A stretch of DNA of 64,000 nt from Hexactinellida sp. DTS-2022 (taxonomy: Eukaryota > Porifera > Hexactinellida). The DNA lies in the NCBI GenBank assembly GCA_028753945.1, contig JAPNXP010000012.1:1612001-1676000 (forward strand), read 5' to 3'. Shown here piece after piece: positions 32,141 through 43,649 of this stretch. Both the position numbers and the translations under genes were made by a program. Below the pieces are notes generated by a model. It was not told the DNA's origin, made no database searches, and saw nothing but the letters and a program-made list of their open reading frames with translations. How positions within the stretch are numbered: position 1 is the stretch's first letter; each line of letters begins with the position of its first letter.

Positions 32141-32263
32141 AAAATCCAAAATTGCACCCTGTGCCGACGCATGTTCCTTTGGTGGCACTATATTTTGGTG
32201 GTGGTTTATTGATAGTGCCTCCAAAGGAGCATGCTGTCGGCGCAGGCTGCAATTCTGGATTTT
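32141..32263 (+). repeat. hairpin H1
   Basis: Copy of the ~122-bp hairpin (arms about 51 bp, loop about 20 nt). Short flank type: aagtcatcaacgcccaaggtgt follows. One arm has gcaccctg where the other keeps the complement of gcagcctg. Confidence 0.9.
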
Positions 32264-33004
32264 TTTCGCCAAGTCATCAACGCCCAAGGTGTGAAGAACC
32301 ATTTGTTAATTGGTCGGAGTCACAAGGAACGGTAGATAAATTTGAAGTTAGTTTCTATCATAAACCATCTTGAGTTTAATGCCATTCATTCATTATTTAT
32401 TGATAATAAGTTATATTATTAGTTATTTATTTTAGCAATGTTATCCATGGTTGGTTGAGTTGAGTCAACAAATTCCTTATATTATATATTATTTAATTTA
32501 ATCAATTGTATAGTAATACTAGAATTAAATAGAAGCCAGCTGGAATTTATAAGTAAAATCAATATAATTATCGCAAGTTGAATCACTAGAGTAGGATTTA
32601 ACAAGTTAAATCAATATAATTATTACAAGTTGAAACAATGGAATTAGATTTAACAGTTATACTGAAACTGAAGTGTGAGTAAACAAAGAAATTTCAACCC
32701 CCATTTATGGCAGAAATAAAACTCTTTATTGAAAGTTTTCTTCTCCCATCAGACGCAGAATTTTATGGTGAATCCAAATGTGAATTAAAATTTGGGGGTT
32801 TAGTAAAACATATTTTGTGTTATGGACCAGACAAACTTTTAAAGGTGTTAAAGATGTGTCAAAAATTTGTTAATCAAAAATCGTAACCCCAGGTGCAAAT
32901 TAGACGGTCCCATCGCACCTACATGCCAAGTTTCAGCCCATCAACTATAAAGCTCAGGCCAGGGCACCGTCTACGGAGAAAAAAAATATAATAATAATAA
33001 TAAA

Positions 33005-33125
33005 AAAATCCAAAATTGCAGCTGTGCCGACGCATGTTCCTTTGGTGGCACTATATTTTGGTGGTGGTTTATTGATAGTGCCTCCAATGGGACATGCTGT
33101 CAGCACAGCTGCAATTTTGGATTTT
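33005..33125 (+). repeat. hairpin H2
   Basis: Hairpin copy preceded by (ata)n; long flank type follows. Confidence 0.9.
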
Positions 33126-34228
33126 TTTTTGGCCATGTCATCGTCACTATGAAGGTGTTAAAATATTTCAAAAGGTGTTACAGAAGGCATCGACCCTTAG
33201 AGTGGCGGAAGTTTCCATTTAGTTCACTTCATTTTAGAGATATTCAAGTTTGAGTAGAATATAATAGCTGATGACTCAGCATTTTTCTGAAAGTGTTGGG
33301 TCATCACCCAACTTCAACTAACCCATTTTAAATATCGAATTAACAAGATTGTAAAAACACACTTTTTTTACGATGTCATCATCACCTCAAGGTGTCAATA
33401 CCCATTTGTAGAGGTGTTACGTGACATAAGGATCAATTAATAAATTGGAAGTTTGTTTCTATCTTATTTGAATTCTGAGATTTATGATATTTAATTAATT
33501 AGTATAAATAATTATTAATATTATTTATAATATAACACCAATTTCAATGTCAACTTACAATTATTAAGTTAAATTATTTTGTCATAAATAATTAATTAAT
33601 TAATTTGGTAATCAAATTTCAATTCCGCACACTCGATAACCCCTATTACACAAATTGGAAGCATCTATATAAGTCATATACTGACTGAATTAATTATATT
33701 TAATTACGTCAGTCTATTAACAGTGCAAGAATATTCTCGCAGAAATAAATATAATCACTTAATCTGTCGTTGTTGTGGAATGTAAAATCTTAGGTTTCAA
33801 TTAGAAAATAGAAGCCTACTCGATCTCACAAGTTGAATCAATATAATTATTACAAGTTGAAACAATGGAATTAGATTTCACAGTTTACTGAAATTGAAGT
33901 GTGAGTAAACAAAGAAATTTCAACCCCTTTTTATGGCATGAATTAAACCGTTTATTAAAATTTTCTTCTCTCATCAAACACAGAATCTTATGATGAATCC
34001 AATCGTAAAATAATATTTGGGGGTTTAGTAAAACATATTTTGAGTTATGGATCAGACAAATTTTGAAAGGTGTTAAAGATGTGTCAAAATTTGTTACTCA
34101 AAAATCGTAACCCCACGTACACATCTGTAACCCATGAGACACCCATCTTAAAAATTTGGGCTCTTAATTAATAAAACTCTGTATTGTGGAGTGGCTACGG
34201 ATAAAAAATAATAATAATAATAATAATA

Positions 34229-34352
34229 AAAAATGCAAAATTGCAGCCTGTGCCGACGCATGTTCCTTTGGTGGCACTATATTTTGTTGGATGTTTATTG
34301 ATAGTGCCTCAGAAGGAACATGCTGTCGGCACAAACTGCAATTTTGGATTTT
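34229..34352 (+). repeat. hairpin H3
   Basis: Hairpin copy preceded by (taa)n; left edge aaatgcaaaattg has one change from aaatccaaaattg. Confidence 0.9.
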
Positions 34353-35432
34353 TTTTCGCCAAGTCATCATCACTTTGAATGTGTTTGATTATTTCAGAAA
34401 GGTGTTTCAGAAGGCAACGACCCTTAGAGTTGTGGAAGTGTCCATTTAGCTCACTTCATTTGAGAGATATTCAAGTTTCAGTATAATATAATAAGTGATG
34501 AGTCAGCATTTTTAAGTGAGTGTTGGGTGATCACCCAACACCAACCAACCCACTCGCAAAATATAATTCATAAAAGTGTAAAAACACATTTTTTGACGAT
34601 GTCATCATCACTTCAAGGTGTCAAGACCCATTGGTAGAGGTGTTACGTGGCATAAGGATCAATTGATAAATTGGAAGTTTGTTTCTATCTCGTATAATAT
34701 CTGAGATTAATGATATTTAATTAATTAGTATAAATAATTATTAATTTATTAATAATTTAACACCATTATTATGTTCAGCAAAATAAATGAAGTTCAATTA
34801 TTTGCAATAATTATTAATTTAAATTTATTTTCACCATCATATTTGAATTCAGCGCACTCGATAACCCCAATAATCTAATTGGAACCGTCTCTATAAGTTA
34901 AACACAGAGCGAATTAATTAGAATTAATTATGTCATGTATCCATTGTGCAAGAATATTCTAAGCAGAAATAAATATAATCACATAATCTGTCGTTGTTAT
35001 GAAATATATAATCCTAGTTTTCAATTAGAAAATAGAAGCCTACTCGATCTCACAAGTGGAATCAATATAATTATCACAAGTTGATACAATTTAATTAGAT
35101 TTAACACTTTCAATTGAACTGAAGTGTTAGTAAACAATGGAAACTTGCAACTCAATTGTGGCACAAACTAAGTACAATTTGAAAATTCGTGCACTGTGAA
35201 AAGGTGTAGAATTTAATTCTCTATCGAATGCATATAAACTTAATTTTGGATGCTATTTATTGTTCCTGTTTCAATATTAAACAGGTGCAAAAATGTGTCC
35301 AAAAAAGTGTAATTAAAAATCGTGACCCCAGGTGCACATCTGTAATCCATGTGACACATATCCTGAAAATTTGGGCTCTTAGTTAATAAAACTCTGTTCT
35401 GTGGACGATCTACGGACTAATAATAATAACCA

Positions 35433-35677
35433 AGCCAGTAAGATTAGAACTGGGCCACTATACAATAGTATAGTCGGCACAGTAATAATAATAAAGGCAG
35501 TGATTCCAATACTGGGCCACTATACTATAGTATAGTCGGCACAGTAATAATAAAGGCAGTGATTCTAATACTGGGCCACTATACTATAGTATAGTCGGCA
35601 CAGTAATAATAATATACAATAAAGGCAGTAAGATTAGAACTGGGCCACTATAATATAGTATAGTCGGCACAGTAAAA
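35433..35677. repeat. four short palindromes (gggccactata...tcggcaca), block P1
   Basis: Four tandem units of about 60-70 bp: aaggcagtgattccaatact, then a 35-nt imperfect palindrome centred on ctatactatagtatag, then aataataat. No full hairpin follows this block, unlike the others. Confidence 0.85.
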
Positions 35678-36408
35678 ATGTCAACATCCTAGATTCGGAG
35701 AATTCCCACAACGGAGTTTGACGTAGTCTCGGAATGGGATTAGTAGGGGCCATAGGTTAGTCCATTACGGTGACATTGGGAGGCCATTGCACAATGGTAT
35801 TTCATTTGGCAAACTTTTGTATGTCCATGGCCCTACCAACCATACCAGAGCCTACGCCTTTGTATTGTTAATTTATAGATGCACATTTAAACACATTTAC
35901 TTCATAATTAGAAGGTAATTACTCATTTACTCACTATACATTCTCAACTGAGTGATATTGATAAGCTGATTTAACAGCAAAACCAGCTATTAAACCAACT
36001 AACAACACAACCAGCTTATCAATAAACTCAACATTAATTTGAAAATGTGTCGCGATTAATTATGTTCTGTTTATGGTGAATGTATTGAAAACTATATGTA
36101 TTGGAGATTAAACTGGTGGCTTGAGTGAAATTGTTTGAATTCGCGAGTAGATTAGGATAAATATTTATTACGAGCCTATAATCTCGTTCGTTTTTGCTAG
36201 GGAATACTTAACTATTCCACTTAATTCATCATCATGCATAATTTACACTTTACCACGCAATATAATTAACTTACAAAAGGATTGATTGATTTTCGTATTG
36301 ATTTTGTCAAATCTTCAATATTAATCTATATACGTACTATATTATACTAGTTTGCTTACTTACTTATATTTTAAAATATTAATCTTATTCTTAGTAATTA
36401 ATTCCCCA
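35678..36408. other. no gene seen
   Basis: AT-rich sequence. A small inverted pair (gataagctg and cagcttatc) lies at about 35960-36025. Phrases at 35690-35870 (aattcccacaacgg, ccatggccctaccaacc) are unassigned. Confidence 0.35.
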
Positions 36409-37055
36409 ACTTTAACAACAAACAGAACTCATTTGCAAGTACATATGTAGTTAATTCTAAATTCGTATTTAGATACTATGCAATTACTTAAAATAACCGC
36501 TAGTCTCTATGTTAATATGTAATATTCCTTAATTTGTTTACCTATATTGTCAATAACAACAATAAATAGACATAATATAAATTTGTGAGTGTTAAATTCG
36601 TATTCAGCATACTTGTTTACCTAGTATTAACATTTGGAAGTGAACAAATAAAGGGATTAGATCAGGGATATAATTAATTTTTAACAACCCATAATATTTA
36701 GTTAAACATTTTCTATATAAGTATTACTCAATCTCACCTGGTACTCTCGCCTAGGCGAGAATGAGTTTCAGGCGAGATTGAGACTCAATCTCGCCTGAAA
36801 CTCAATTTCGCCTACAACATATACGTATAGTATATTTGTGGTGTCATCATTAAATGGCGCCTAAACAGCTTAACCACAGATCTGAGATTCTCAAAAGTTT
36901 TTCTAATGGAATAGCTATGGTTGACTACCCCATATACAACCCAAATAATATCAATAGGAGGCATAGTTTATCCTAGAATGAATTTTATAAACTGGCCTTC
37001 TAAATTTCTCGGTGACATACACGGCCGTATATTAAGTAGGCCATGAATAGCGCTT
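36409..37055. repeat. unsplit copy of the dispersed repeat (reference for 15.25-20.03 kb)
   Basis: It is continuous here and, read inverted, matches 15255-15480 followed directly by 19445-20031. The tract at 36735-36815 has aggcgagattgagt repeats on both strands. Confidence 0.8.
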
Positions 37056-37074
37056 ATGAATTATACAAATACAG

Positions 37075-37265
37075 TACAGTCGAAATCGGGTTTTTTGCCA
37101 CGGGTTTTTTTGCCTCTCCGGGTTATTTTGCCTCCTTGCTTCTCCTTGTTTCTTCATAACCTCATAACACTGTCTAATGTAAAATACGGGTTTTTTTGCG
37201 TATCGGGTTTTTTGCCTCTTTTTCCATGCATTTACGGGGGCAAAAAAAACCCGATTTCGACTGTA
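37075..37265. mobile_element. TA-flanked MITE, gtcgaaatcgggtt family, intact
   Basis: The ends tacagtcgaaatcgggtttt and its complement are bounded by TA. The interior alternates gggttttttgcc phrases. A relic is at 22290-22464. The ORFs on both strands here are repeat translations. Confidence 0.9.
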
Positions 37266-37664
37266 TATCCCTTCTGGAGAAATCCTGGAGCAGACCCAAT
37301 GTAAGCTCCCATCATGATGGATCTGGATACTATTCATCCGGGCTTTAAGAAATTGGCGATTCTATAGAACGTGATAGAATTTGTCAAAAGATGCTTAAAC
37401 TTTAACACACAGTCATGGGCGCCGTACCAGGGGGCAGGTGGGACCTAAGGCTCCTTCCCTTCATGGTTTTCATGATTAATAATTATAATTATTGTTGTTA
37501 TTATAAAGGCTCGACCCAGACCTATGATACGACAATCCAAATCCCATAAGGCGGTAAATGGATTCGTCAAGGCAGCTACAGTTCGCGAGTATACATTTTA
37601 CATTTGAAGGAATCTAAATAATTCTGATAACATAGGTACTCATATTCTTAAAATTTAGTTTAGT
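37266..37664. other. no gene seen
   Basis: Nothing recognised. A taattattgttgttattata palindrome-like phrase lies near 37487. Confidence 0.3.
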
Positions 37665-37712
37665 TACCGTATATATTCGAATAGTAGCACCCCCCCCCCC
37701 TCGGATAATTTC

Positions 37713-38535
37713 CCCAGAGTTGCACGCGGGCCGAGTTTAATTATCGGCCCGCGGGTCTTGCGGGCCGATAATCTTTGTTGCGGTCCGTTGACCCGCAACA
37801 CCCCGCATTAGGCCCGCACAATACGTTATACTCAACAACGGTCAGGACAGTCAAGTAGTTCAATGACCAATTAAATCAACATCTTGTTAAACTCTAGCGA
37901 TTTACCCCAATTTACTGTAATTATTATTTTCAGCTCATAACTCCTTGTTATGTGTTTGTTGTTTGTTCGTCTAAAGTTTAGAATGAAATCATTATTATAT
38001 TAAACCAGGGCATAGGCGTCGATATTTTGGTATCCTTCAAAATCTGGGGGGGCCAAAAAAGGTTTATCTCTATACCTCATTATTAATATTATCTCATTAT
38101 TAATATCATTAGTCTGATTCATTACACAATTAACAATAAATTAACAATTTGTTTTTGTAACACCTTGCGAATGAATCTGTAGAATGAATAGTCGCATTCA
38201 TTGTAAAAAACAATCAATCTATGAAACATCGAGGTTAATAAACTGGGGGGGTGCTTGGGATACTCGCCCCCCCCCCCCCCCCGTTTTAAAAGCTAGGGGG
38301 ACCTGCCCCCCCCCATTAATGACGCCTATGAACCAGCCAGGGCCATGCCTTGATTGCATGCATTGAAGTATATTGAGCTTTCCGAGCATTTTCAATGTAC
38401 TTCGTTATGTAAATTTAAGGGAATACACAATGTACTTGATTATTTGCGGGCCGTGCGGGCTGCGGGTCAGTTTAACCTAAATTTCGGGCCGCGGGCGGGC
38501 TGCGGTTACAAAAATTCGGCCCGCGTGCAACTCTC
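37713..38535. mobile_element. GC-rich element with cgcgggcc ends and 8-bp TSD, nested
   Basis: The ends cagagttgcacgcgggccga and, inverted, gagagttgcacgcgggccga are flanked by aatttccc (37705-37712 and 38536-38543). Subterminal gcgggtc and gcgggct phrases repeat on both sides. Phrases of the same type lie in the 25.8-kb region, suggesting a relative there. Confidence 0.8.
38008..38330. mobile_element. possible third-level insert with poly-G/poly-C runs
   Basis: ataggcgtcgatatt on the left and aatgacgcctat on the right form a short inverted pair. Inside are ggggggg and two C-runs, one of about 17 bases, near 38245-38315. No TSD was resolved. These homopolymers are likely error-prone. Confidence 0.45.
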
Positions 38536-38960
38536 AATTTCCCCCCAAAGAAGCAATTTAAAATTTATAACCGCTGCCTGGAGAAAACATCTTTATGAAA
38601 TGCAAGTCTTAATACGATTATCAACCGACTACTTATTATAAATAAATGTGATATTCTCGAAATTTCTTAAGATTTTTGGTCCAAAATGGGGTAAAGAACA
38701 ATAATCGCCTAGGCTACTATTCGAGCAAATACGGTAGTTTGTTTGTGAAATAACGCAAAGTTTATAACAGTTTGACAATCTAGTGTTTTAAAGTTACATT
38801 AATTGTATTCAAATTTCTGACATGTAATATTGTTCTCAAAGTTCTAGGCTTCCAAAAGAAGTTACTAGGGGATTCTAATTATGGGGGCCCGGCTCCGAGT
38901 ATAATTGATCAAATGTTCGGCGCCCCTGCACACAGTATGTAATATATGCAGGAATACAAA

Positions 38961-39049
38961 TACAGTGGATATCGGATATAAGAACATCGTCGGGAACTGC
39001 ATATAAAGTTCTTATAACCGACTTGTACTTATAACCGGTATCTACTGTA
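38961..39049. mobile_element. minimal TA-flanked MITE (CAGTGGATATCGG)
   Basis: 89 bp, with ends tacagtggatatcgg and, inverted, tacagtagataccgg, TA edges, and inner ataagaac and gttcttat. A shortened relative of 17200-17377. Confidence 0.85.
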
Positions 39050-39176
39050 CGTATATTATATATATATATATAGAAATATACAGTCAATTTTTGGCTAAAT
39101 TGTGTCCTGCAGTCCAATTATATTGGGAAAACTCATCCTTAGTAGATCCTAAGAGTTACACTTTAAAAAGTAACAT

Positions 39177-40197
39177 AACCACTAGTTAAGTATTATCATA
39201 TTTACCATGAAACTGTTCCTACAAATTCCTGTGAGAAATGTGTTTGGGTTAGAAAATAGGTTAGAAAATTCCTTTTTAACACTATCCTCGATCTCATTGA
39301 ACTTGACATTCAGAAGATAAAATGTCTGTGCGTTTGCTTGAACAGCTATTGGAGGTGAGTAATCAACGTCCTGGTGAAAAGTGCTTTCGGGTTGCGTGTT
39401 TTCGACTATTCTGTCTTGACAACAGAAATACCGTGTAATAAAATCATCATTTGAAATATCAAACGTTTCATTCGATGGTAAAAGATCAAATCCTGTGGAA
39501 TTATCACAGGGTTGTTTGATTTAAAATTGCAAGTGATTTAAATCATGATTCAAATCAAAAATCTGATTTTAATCAAAGAAGTCTGATTTAAATCAAAAAA
39601 GTCGGACTTTTTTTATTTAAATCAGACTTTTTTATGTCTATTGTTTTTTGCGAAAAGAAAAGAAATACATTGATAATGAGTCAAATTACATTGATAATGA
39701 GTCATTAACAATGTAATTAATCTATTAGCCAAATAATATACGCCAGTGTGATATAGATTGCAAAAAAACAACAATTAAAATCAAAATTCTGATTTAAATC
39801 AAAAAAATCGGATTTTTTTTATTTAAAAAAAATCGGATTTTTTTCAACCTTGAAATTTATTATCATCATAGCATAGAAACTGCTCAAATCCATCAAGTCT
39901 TCTGATGAGCAAAAACAGAGTCATCTATTTCTGGGATAGTATCTATTCTTGCTGGATGTGTAGGAGATCTATCACGAACTTCCTCAATATCATGCAGTGA
40001 TGTTGTTGATCCGGAAACAAACTTCATATAAGCATTAATTATTTGAATGAGTATAGACTTTGTAAACTTTCTTGGTAACGTTTTGGAAAGGAATTTCCAC
40101 GGGCCACCAGATGGGGTTTCAAAATTCAAAATCCCTACTGACCTCACTATCTCTGCTAACGCTTGATGTTTTCGTAGCAGATTTTCACAACATCAAA
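39177..40197 (-). pseudogene. unknown gene relic disrupted by a hAT-type MITE
   Basis: On the minus strand, a frame from about 40197 to 39893 (KFLSKTLPRKFTKSILIQII, TIPEIDDSVF) shifts by one base into LIRRLDGFEQFLCYDDN at about 39905-39860. After the MITE at 39507-39852 it resumes as STGFDLLPSNETFDISNDDF, SPPIAVQANAQTFYLLNVKF and SNPNTFLTGICRNSFM, open for over 100 codons to about 39190, where atg|gtaaat gives a donor-like end. Removing the MITE rejoins YDDN to STGF in frame, so the insertion is into coding sequence. I do not recognise the family. The second half has no early ATG. Confidence 0.55.
39507..39852. mobile_element. hAT-type MITE, gatttaaatc family, copy 2
   Basis: It begins cagggttgtttgattta and ends ttttcaaccttg. 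Its interior matches copy 1 (11509-11882) inverted. attatca occurs just outside on the left (39500-39506) and six bases beyond the right end (39859-39865), consistent with an imperfect TSD. Confidence 0.8.
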
Positions 40198-40602
40198 ATA
40201 CAACTCCTAGATTACTCCATAGTCCATACACTATTACGGAATCTAAATGACCACCAATCAATTCAACAGCCTTGGGATATCAAGCTAATTGCTGATTCAG
40301 TGTATGTGCTATGTAATATTCTCCCTGTATCCGTGTGTTATATAACCCACACAGGAGATTCGCTACGCTCTCTCAGCACACGAGGTTACCAGTTACAGGT
40401 TAATATCCCTTTGTTCTGTTTGGACTCACAGGAGAATATAATCATTAGCGATGGAGGTTCTAGCAAGATAAAAGCATTTACAAAGGAAGGAATTCTCATA
40501 TGCACCATCGAAGGAAGGAGAAATAGAATGTTTACCCTACCTAAAGGATTAACTATAAATAAAAGAATGGGTATAGTAATTGTGTGTTTGAATGAGAACT
40601 AG
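40160..40602 (+). pseudogene. NHL-repeat domain fragment
   Basis: The plus-strand frame has serial NHL-type blades: DVFVADFHNIKIQLLD; QQPWDIKLIADSVYVL; CYITHTGDSLRSLSTRGYQ; FCLDSQENIIISDGGSSKIK; and FTLPKGLTINKRMGIVIV. NHL repeats form a beta-propeller for protein or RNA binding, often at the C-terminus of TRIM-type ubiquitin ligases. About three to four blades are visible before a stop at 40600. No N-terminal RING or B-box is found on this strand nearby. It could be a last exon; I favour a relic, because the sequence upstream switches to an unrelated minus-strand relic. Confidence 0.6.
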
Positions 40603-40989
40603 GGTCTTCATATCTCCTCCTCTTTCAAATAATTGAATATTTATTCCCCAGTTATTCCATTTGAAATCAACACTAAGCTCACACACTATCTCAATCTTGT
40701 ACTAATAACGGAATGGTCTGTATCGAACTAAGAGCTAATGTAATTCATGTTTACGGAATTTCTTATAAGAGAGCCCTTCGGTTCCGATAAATTTAATATA
40801 ATAGCAGAAATAAAAGACACACAAAAGTTATTTACAAACGATCTGAAAACAATCTAAAAATGATTCTAATTACAATGAATTTTATTGATCAGAATAATTA
40901 AGTTAACTGGGGACTATTAATTAACACTAAATATTACAAAAAATATATAAATTTTTGAAAGGTCTAAAATGGAATCAGAATAACTGAAT
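40603..40989. other. no gene seen
   Basis: AT-rich; agcccttcggttccgata near 40783 is a short match to the GC-rich module at 60.9 kb. Confidence 0.3.
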
Positions 40990-41656
40990 ACAATGTTCAG
41001 GATTCCGGGAAACAACTAACACTACCTTCTCTATCCATAGCTATACCAGTAGGAGAGATAAGCTCTTCCTCCCACCACTCTTCTCTTCCCAAACTTGTGT
41101 AGCAGTTCTTCTATGCTAGATAATATCAGAACAGAATCAGCTAAGTCAGTCATTATAATATTTAAATCTCTCTCGAGACAGAAGTAGAGAGGCTTAATCA
41201 CTTGATAACTTCTAGTGTTAAATTAATTAATTAAATTAATTAATTAAATTAATTAATTAATAATTATATAATTATTGTCTCTCTAATCAGCTGACTAGAG
41301 TAGTTATAGAATTAAATTCATGGATTTATAGTTGTCAGTCAACAATATCTTGCAAAGTTAGCTTGATATCTCTTGGGGTGTCAACATTAGAAATGAATGA
41401 ATTGAACAGATCTGTAGTAGTCGTGGCAGAAGCAGACAGTTAAATCAAAATTCAAACATTGAATACGAATTATACGATTGTTGAATTCACAAATGTAAAT
41501 TAGATTATTCACAGTTGATACAGCTCTCGGATTTTGAAAGTTTTTTCGTGCCTCTTCTCCCAACTGACTGTATACATTCAGTAGGGAGTTGGGAGTATAC
41601 AGTAGAGAATGAGTTCTGAACTGTGTGACGTAGATTGTGTTAAGATGGATACAGAT

Positions 41657-41974
41657 CAGTGCTCGACAAATTAGGTGGTTTGGTGGCGCTAGCCACCAAA
41701 ATCATATTTAAGCCACCAAATTTTGCCTTTGGTGGCTTAACTAATCTACCATATATTGTGGATTATTTGACTTTATGTAGATTATATTTCTCGTTGCATC
41801 ATTTGTTATTAACATTAGTGTTGTTTTACGGCATCAGAACTTTGTTAAGTAATCATAACTTTGTTAAGTCATCAGTGTTTTGTTAAACCGGCCATTGTTT
41901 ATTCTTTAGCCACCAGAAAAAGTGAGGTGGTTAGCTTAATTAGCCACCATCAAAATTTCAATTTGTCGAGACTG
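41657..41974. mobile_element. hAT-type MITE with perfect 8-bp TSD (agccaccaaa family)
   Basis: The ends cagtgctcgacaaatt and, inverted, cagtctcgacaaatt are flanked by atacagat on both sides (41649-41656 and 41975-41982), matching nTnnnnAn. Subterminal gccaccaaa and tttggtggc are repeated. The 75-codon frame inside is a repeat translation. Confidence 0.92.
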
Positions 41975-42069
41975 ATACAGATACCTACTGGTGTATTCAT
42001 CGAAAGTGCATAAGAATTCTAAAGATTCATTAAAGACTTGTACTCTTGTTATTCCATCCATCACAAATA

Positions 42070-42111
42070 TAAATATAATTCGTTTCAGAGCTCTGAAACG
42101 AATTATATTTA
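42070..42111. repeat. 42-bp perfect palindrome
   Basis: aaatataattcgtttcagag meets its exact complement at 42090/42091 with no spacer. It lies within the former NHL coding frame, next to a further aattatattt copy. Confidence 0.9.
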
Positions 42112-42420
42112 CGAATTATATTTATTTCAATAGTAATTGAATTTGGACAACAGAACTCTCCAGCTGTGGAAGAGGCATTATTCCTATGTTTCCAAGCTAC
42201 CTTTATAGGATTTCCTTTCTCATTGTAATCCGATACTCCTCTCACTCGAATGGACCGAGTCCTACTCAGGATTCCTTCTAGGTTTGTAACCAACTCCACT
42301 CGCCACATCCTATCTCTAGACTAGCTTCTAGCTCCCTTCTGCGGGCATCCACTAGAGCCACACTCTGTTCGAGAATTTCTTGATTCATTTTCTGTAAGAG
42401 TAGCGATGTTTTTTTTTGTT

Positions 42421-42884
42421 ATACTCAGCTGATCAATTTGTTTATCAACTCCCTCTCCCCTGACTAGCCATATGTGAAACTTATGTAGAGTAATGAATAT
42501 TCAGAATATTGCAAAATACAATAAAAAGTATATACCGTAGTAGCATATAACAAGATAATATTTCAATCTACATTCATAAATTTCAGGTAGAAAGTAGAAC
42601 AAATAATAAAATAAGTGGAATAATTACATAACTTTACCTAACAAAGTATTTCATTTTCGAATAACGGGAAACGTTTTCCACGAGAATGTCGATTCCTTTC
42701 ATACTAAATGTATCTACGATATCTGCATAACATACGATAAAAATTGGCTGGTATCAGCCCATTAATCTGTTAAGTGTTAACACTGCTAATTTCCTGTCGG
42801 CTATAGTTCCTTGTGTACTCGTGTAGCCTATATAGGAGCTGAAGTATCAACTGTAGCATCAAACACTGTAGTAAGTAAATTCAG
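42421..42884. other. no gene seen
   Basis: AT-rich, nothing recognised. Confidence 0.3.
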
Positions 42885-43570
42885 AACAGTAGATATAGAA
42901 CAACCGGTTATAAGAACCCTAACTCAATTTACCAAATATTTTGTATTCTATTGCATTTAATTCTTACCGGTTATAAAAGTGCATTTGTTGTGTGTTTGTT
43001 CGTTTGTCCAGAATTAATTGAAAAGACTACGAGTCCCAGAAAGCTGAAAATTTGTATACAGGGGTAATTTTGTACAGCGAATTATTGATTTTTGAAGAGA
43101 TTTCCCAAACAAATTATATTGTATAACATTCTTAATCAGGGGACTTTATGAAGAATATATTGAATACACCCCAGAGATCTATAATTCTAAATGATTAGTT
43201 TCAAGGCCTAGTAAGGCCGCGCAGCGGTCGTCAACTGAGGTGTGAAGCGCCGAACCGTCGCAAAGCGACCGAAACCGAAGGGCTCGTACAATTAAACTCG
43301 ATAGTTGTTGTTTGTCCGGATTGTATCAAAGTGCTGGGGGAATAGTAACCGCATTAATAATCGAGGTAGAAACTAATTTCAAATGTTATAAAACAAGTAT
43401 GCTGAATAAAAATTTCGCATTTACAACTTTATCATATTATAATTTATAGTTGTTTCAAAAACAACAGCGGCCATAAACTTAAGGTGTGTATACCCCTATA
43501 TAATTTATGCCGGTTATAAGAACATTATATGCAGTTCCCGACGATGTTCTTATAACCGACATCCACTGTA
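42885..43570. mobile_element. CAGTAGATATAG MITE interrupted by GC-rich module
   Basis: The outer parts (cagtagatatag with ccggttataagaa on the left; accgacatccactgta on the right) belong to the 17200 family. The middle (about 42940-43470) is foreign: gaaaagactacgagtcc and gtatacaggggtaattttgt match 61324-61395 inverted. The patch 43200-43290 (ggccgcgcagcggtc, accgaagggctcgta) matches the GC-rich module at 60877 and 61437 inverted. Confidence 0.65.
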
Positions 43571-43649
43571 TTACAATATAATTCTAACACTATGAGAATA
43601 CCATGAGTACCATAACAACAAGCAGCTACAACTGGAATTCCTATAAGAG

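Larger units (their letters stand above)
32141..35677. repeat. higher-order repeat array, block 1
   Basis: Two or three ~1.2-kb units carry hairpins H1-H3 and a terminal run of four short palindromes. Each unit reads roughly: a hairpin; gtcatcatcact...aaggtgtt; a gggtgatcaccc-type stem; a second gatgtcatcatcacc; an AT-rich segment ending with cactcgataacccc; an aggtgca-anchored segment; ctacggagaaaa or ctacgga-t; then (taa)n and the next hairpin. Within a unit the gatgtcatcatcac...aaggtgt module occurs twice. I recognise no coding gene; the ORFs across it are the same hairpin translated repeatedly. Confidence 0.85.
37665..38736. mobile_element. TA-flanked MITE split by a GC-rich hAT-type element
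   Basis: The ends taccgtatatattcgaatag and, inverted, taccgtatttgctcgaatag have TA edges. A C-run follows the left end. The segment 37713-38535 is inserted inside. Confidence 0.8.
40990..42420 (-). pseudogene. coiled-coil/NHL gene relic, TRIM-like, broken
   Basis: On the minus strand from about 42400: LQKMNQEILEQSVALVDARR, RRELEASL (a heptad-like coiled coil), then after a frameshift MWRVELVTNLEGILSRTRSI. Next come AGEFCCPNSITIEINI and NYIYICDGWNNK, an NHL blade, interrupted by a 42-bp perfect palindrome. Then follow VFNESLEFLCTFDEYTS, a MITE (41657-41974), non-coding sequence, and near 41100 EEWWEEELISPTGIAMDREG, another NHL-like blade. Frameshifts and stops make it a pseudogene. It is on the opposite strand to the NHL fragment at 40160-40602; the two could be halves of one gene separated by an inversion (inference). 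Confidence 0.6.

Noticed and set aside
33268-33290. ctgatga ... ctgaaa, resembling a hammerhead ribozyme core
   Set aside because: Only this copy has the GAAA box. The other array units read ctgatgactcag with tgtgagtg instead, and no conserved stem I or III was found.
42885-43570. Two independent MITEs rather than one interrupted copy
   Set aside because: Both outer parts belong to the same family in the correct relative orientation, and the middle has its own identity at 61.3 kb, so one interrupted copy is simpler.
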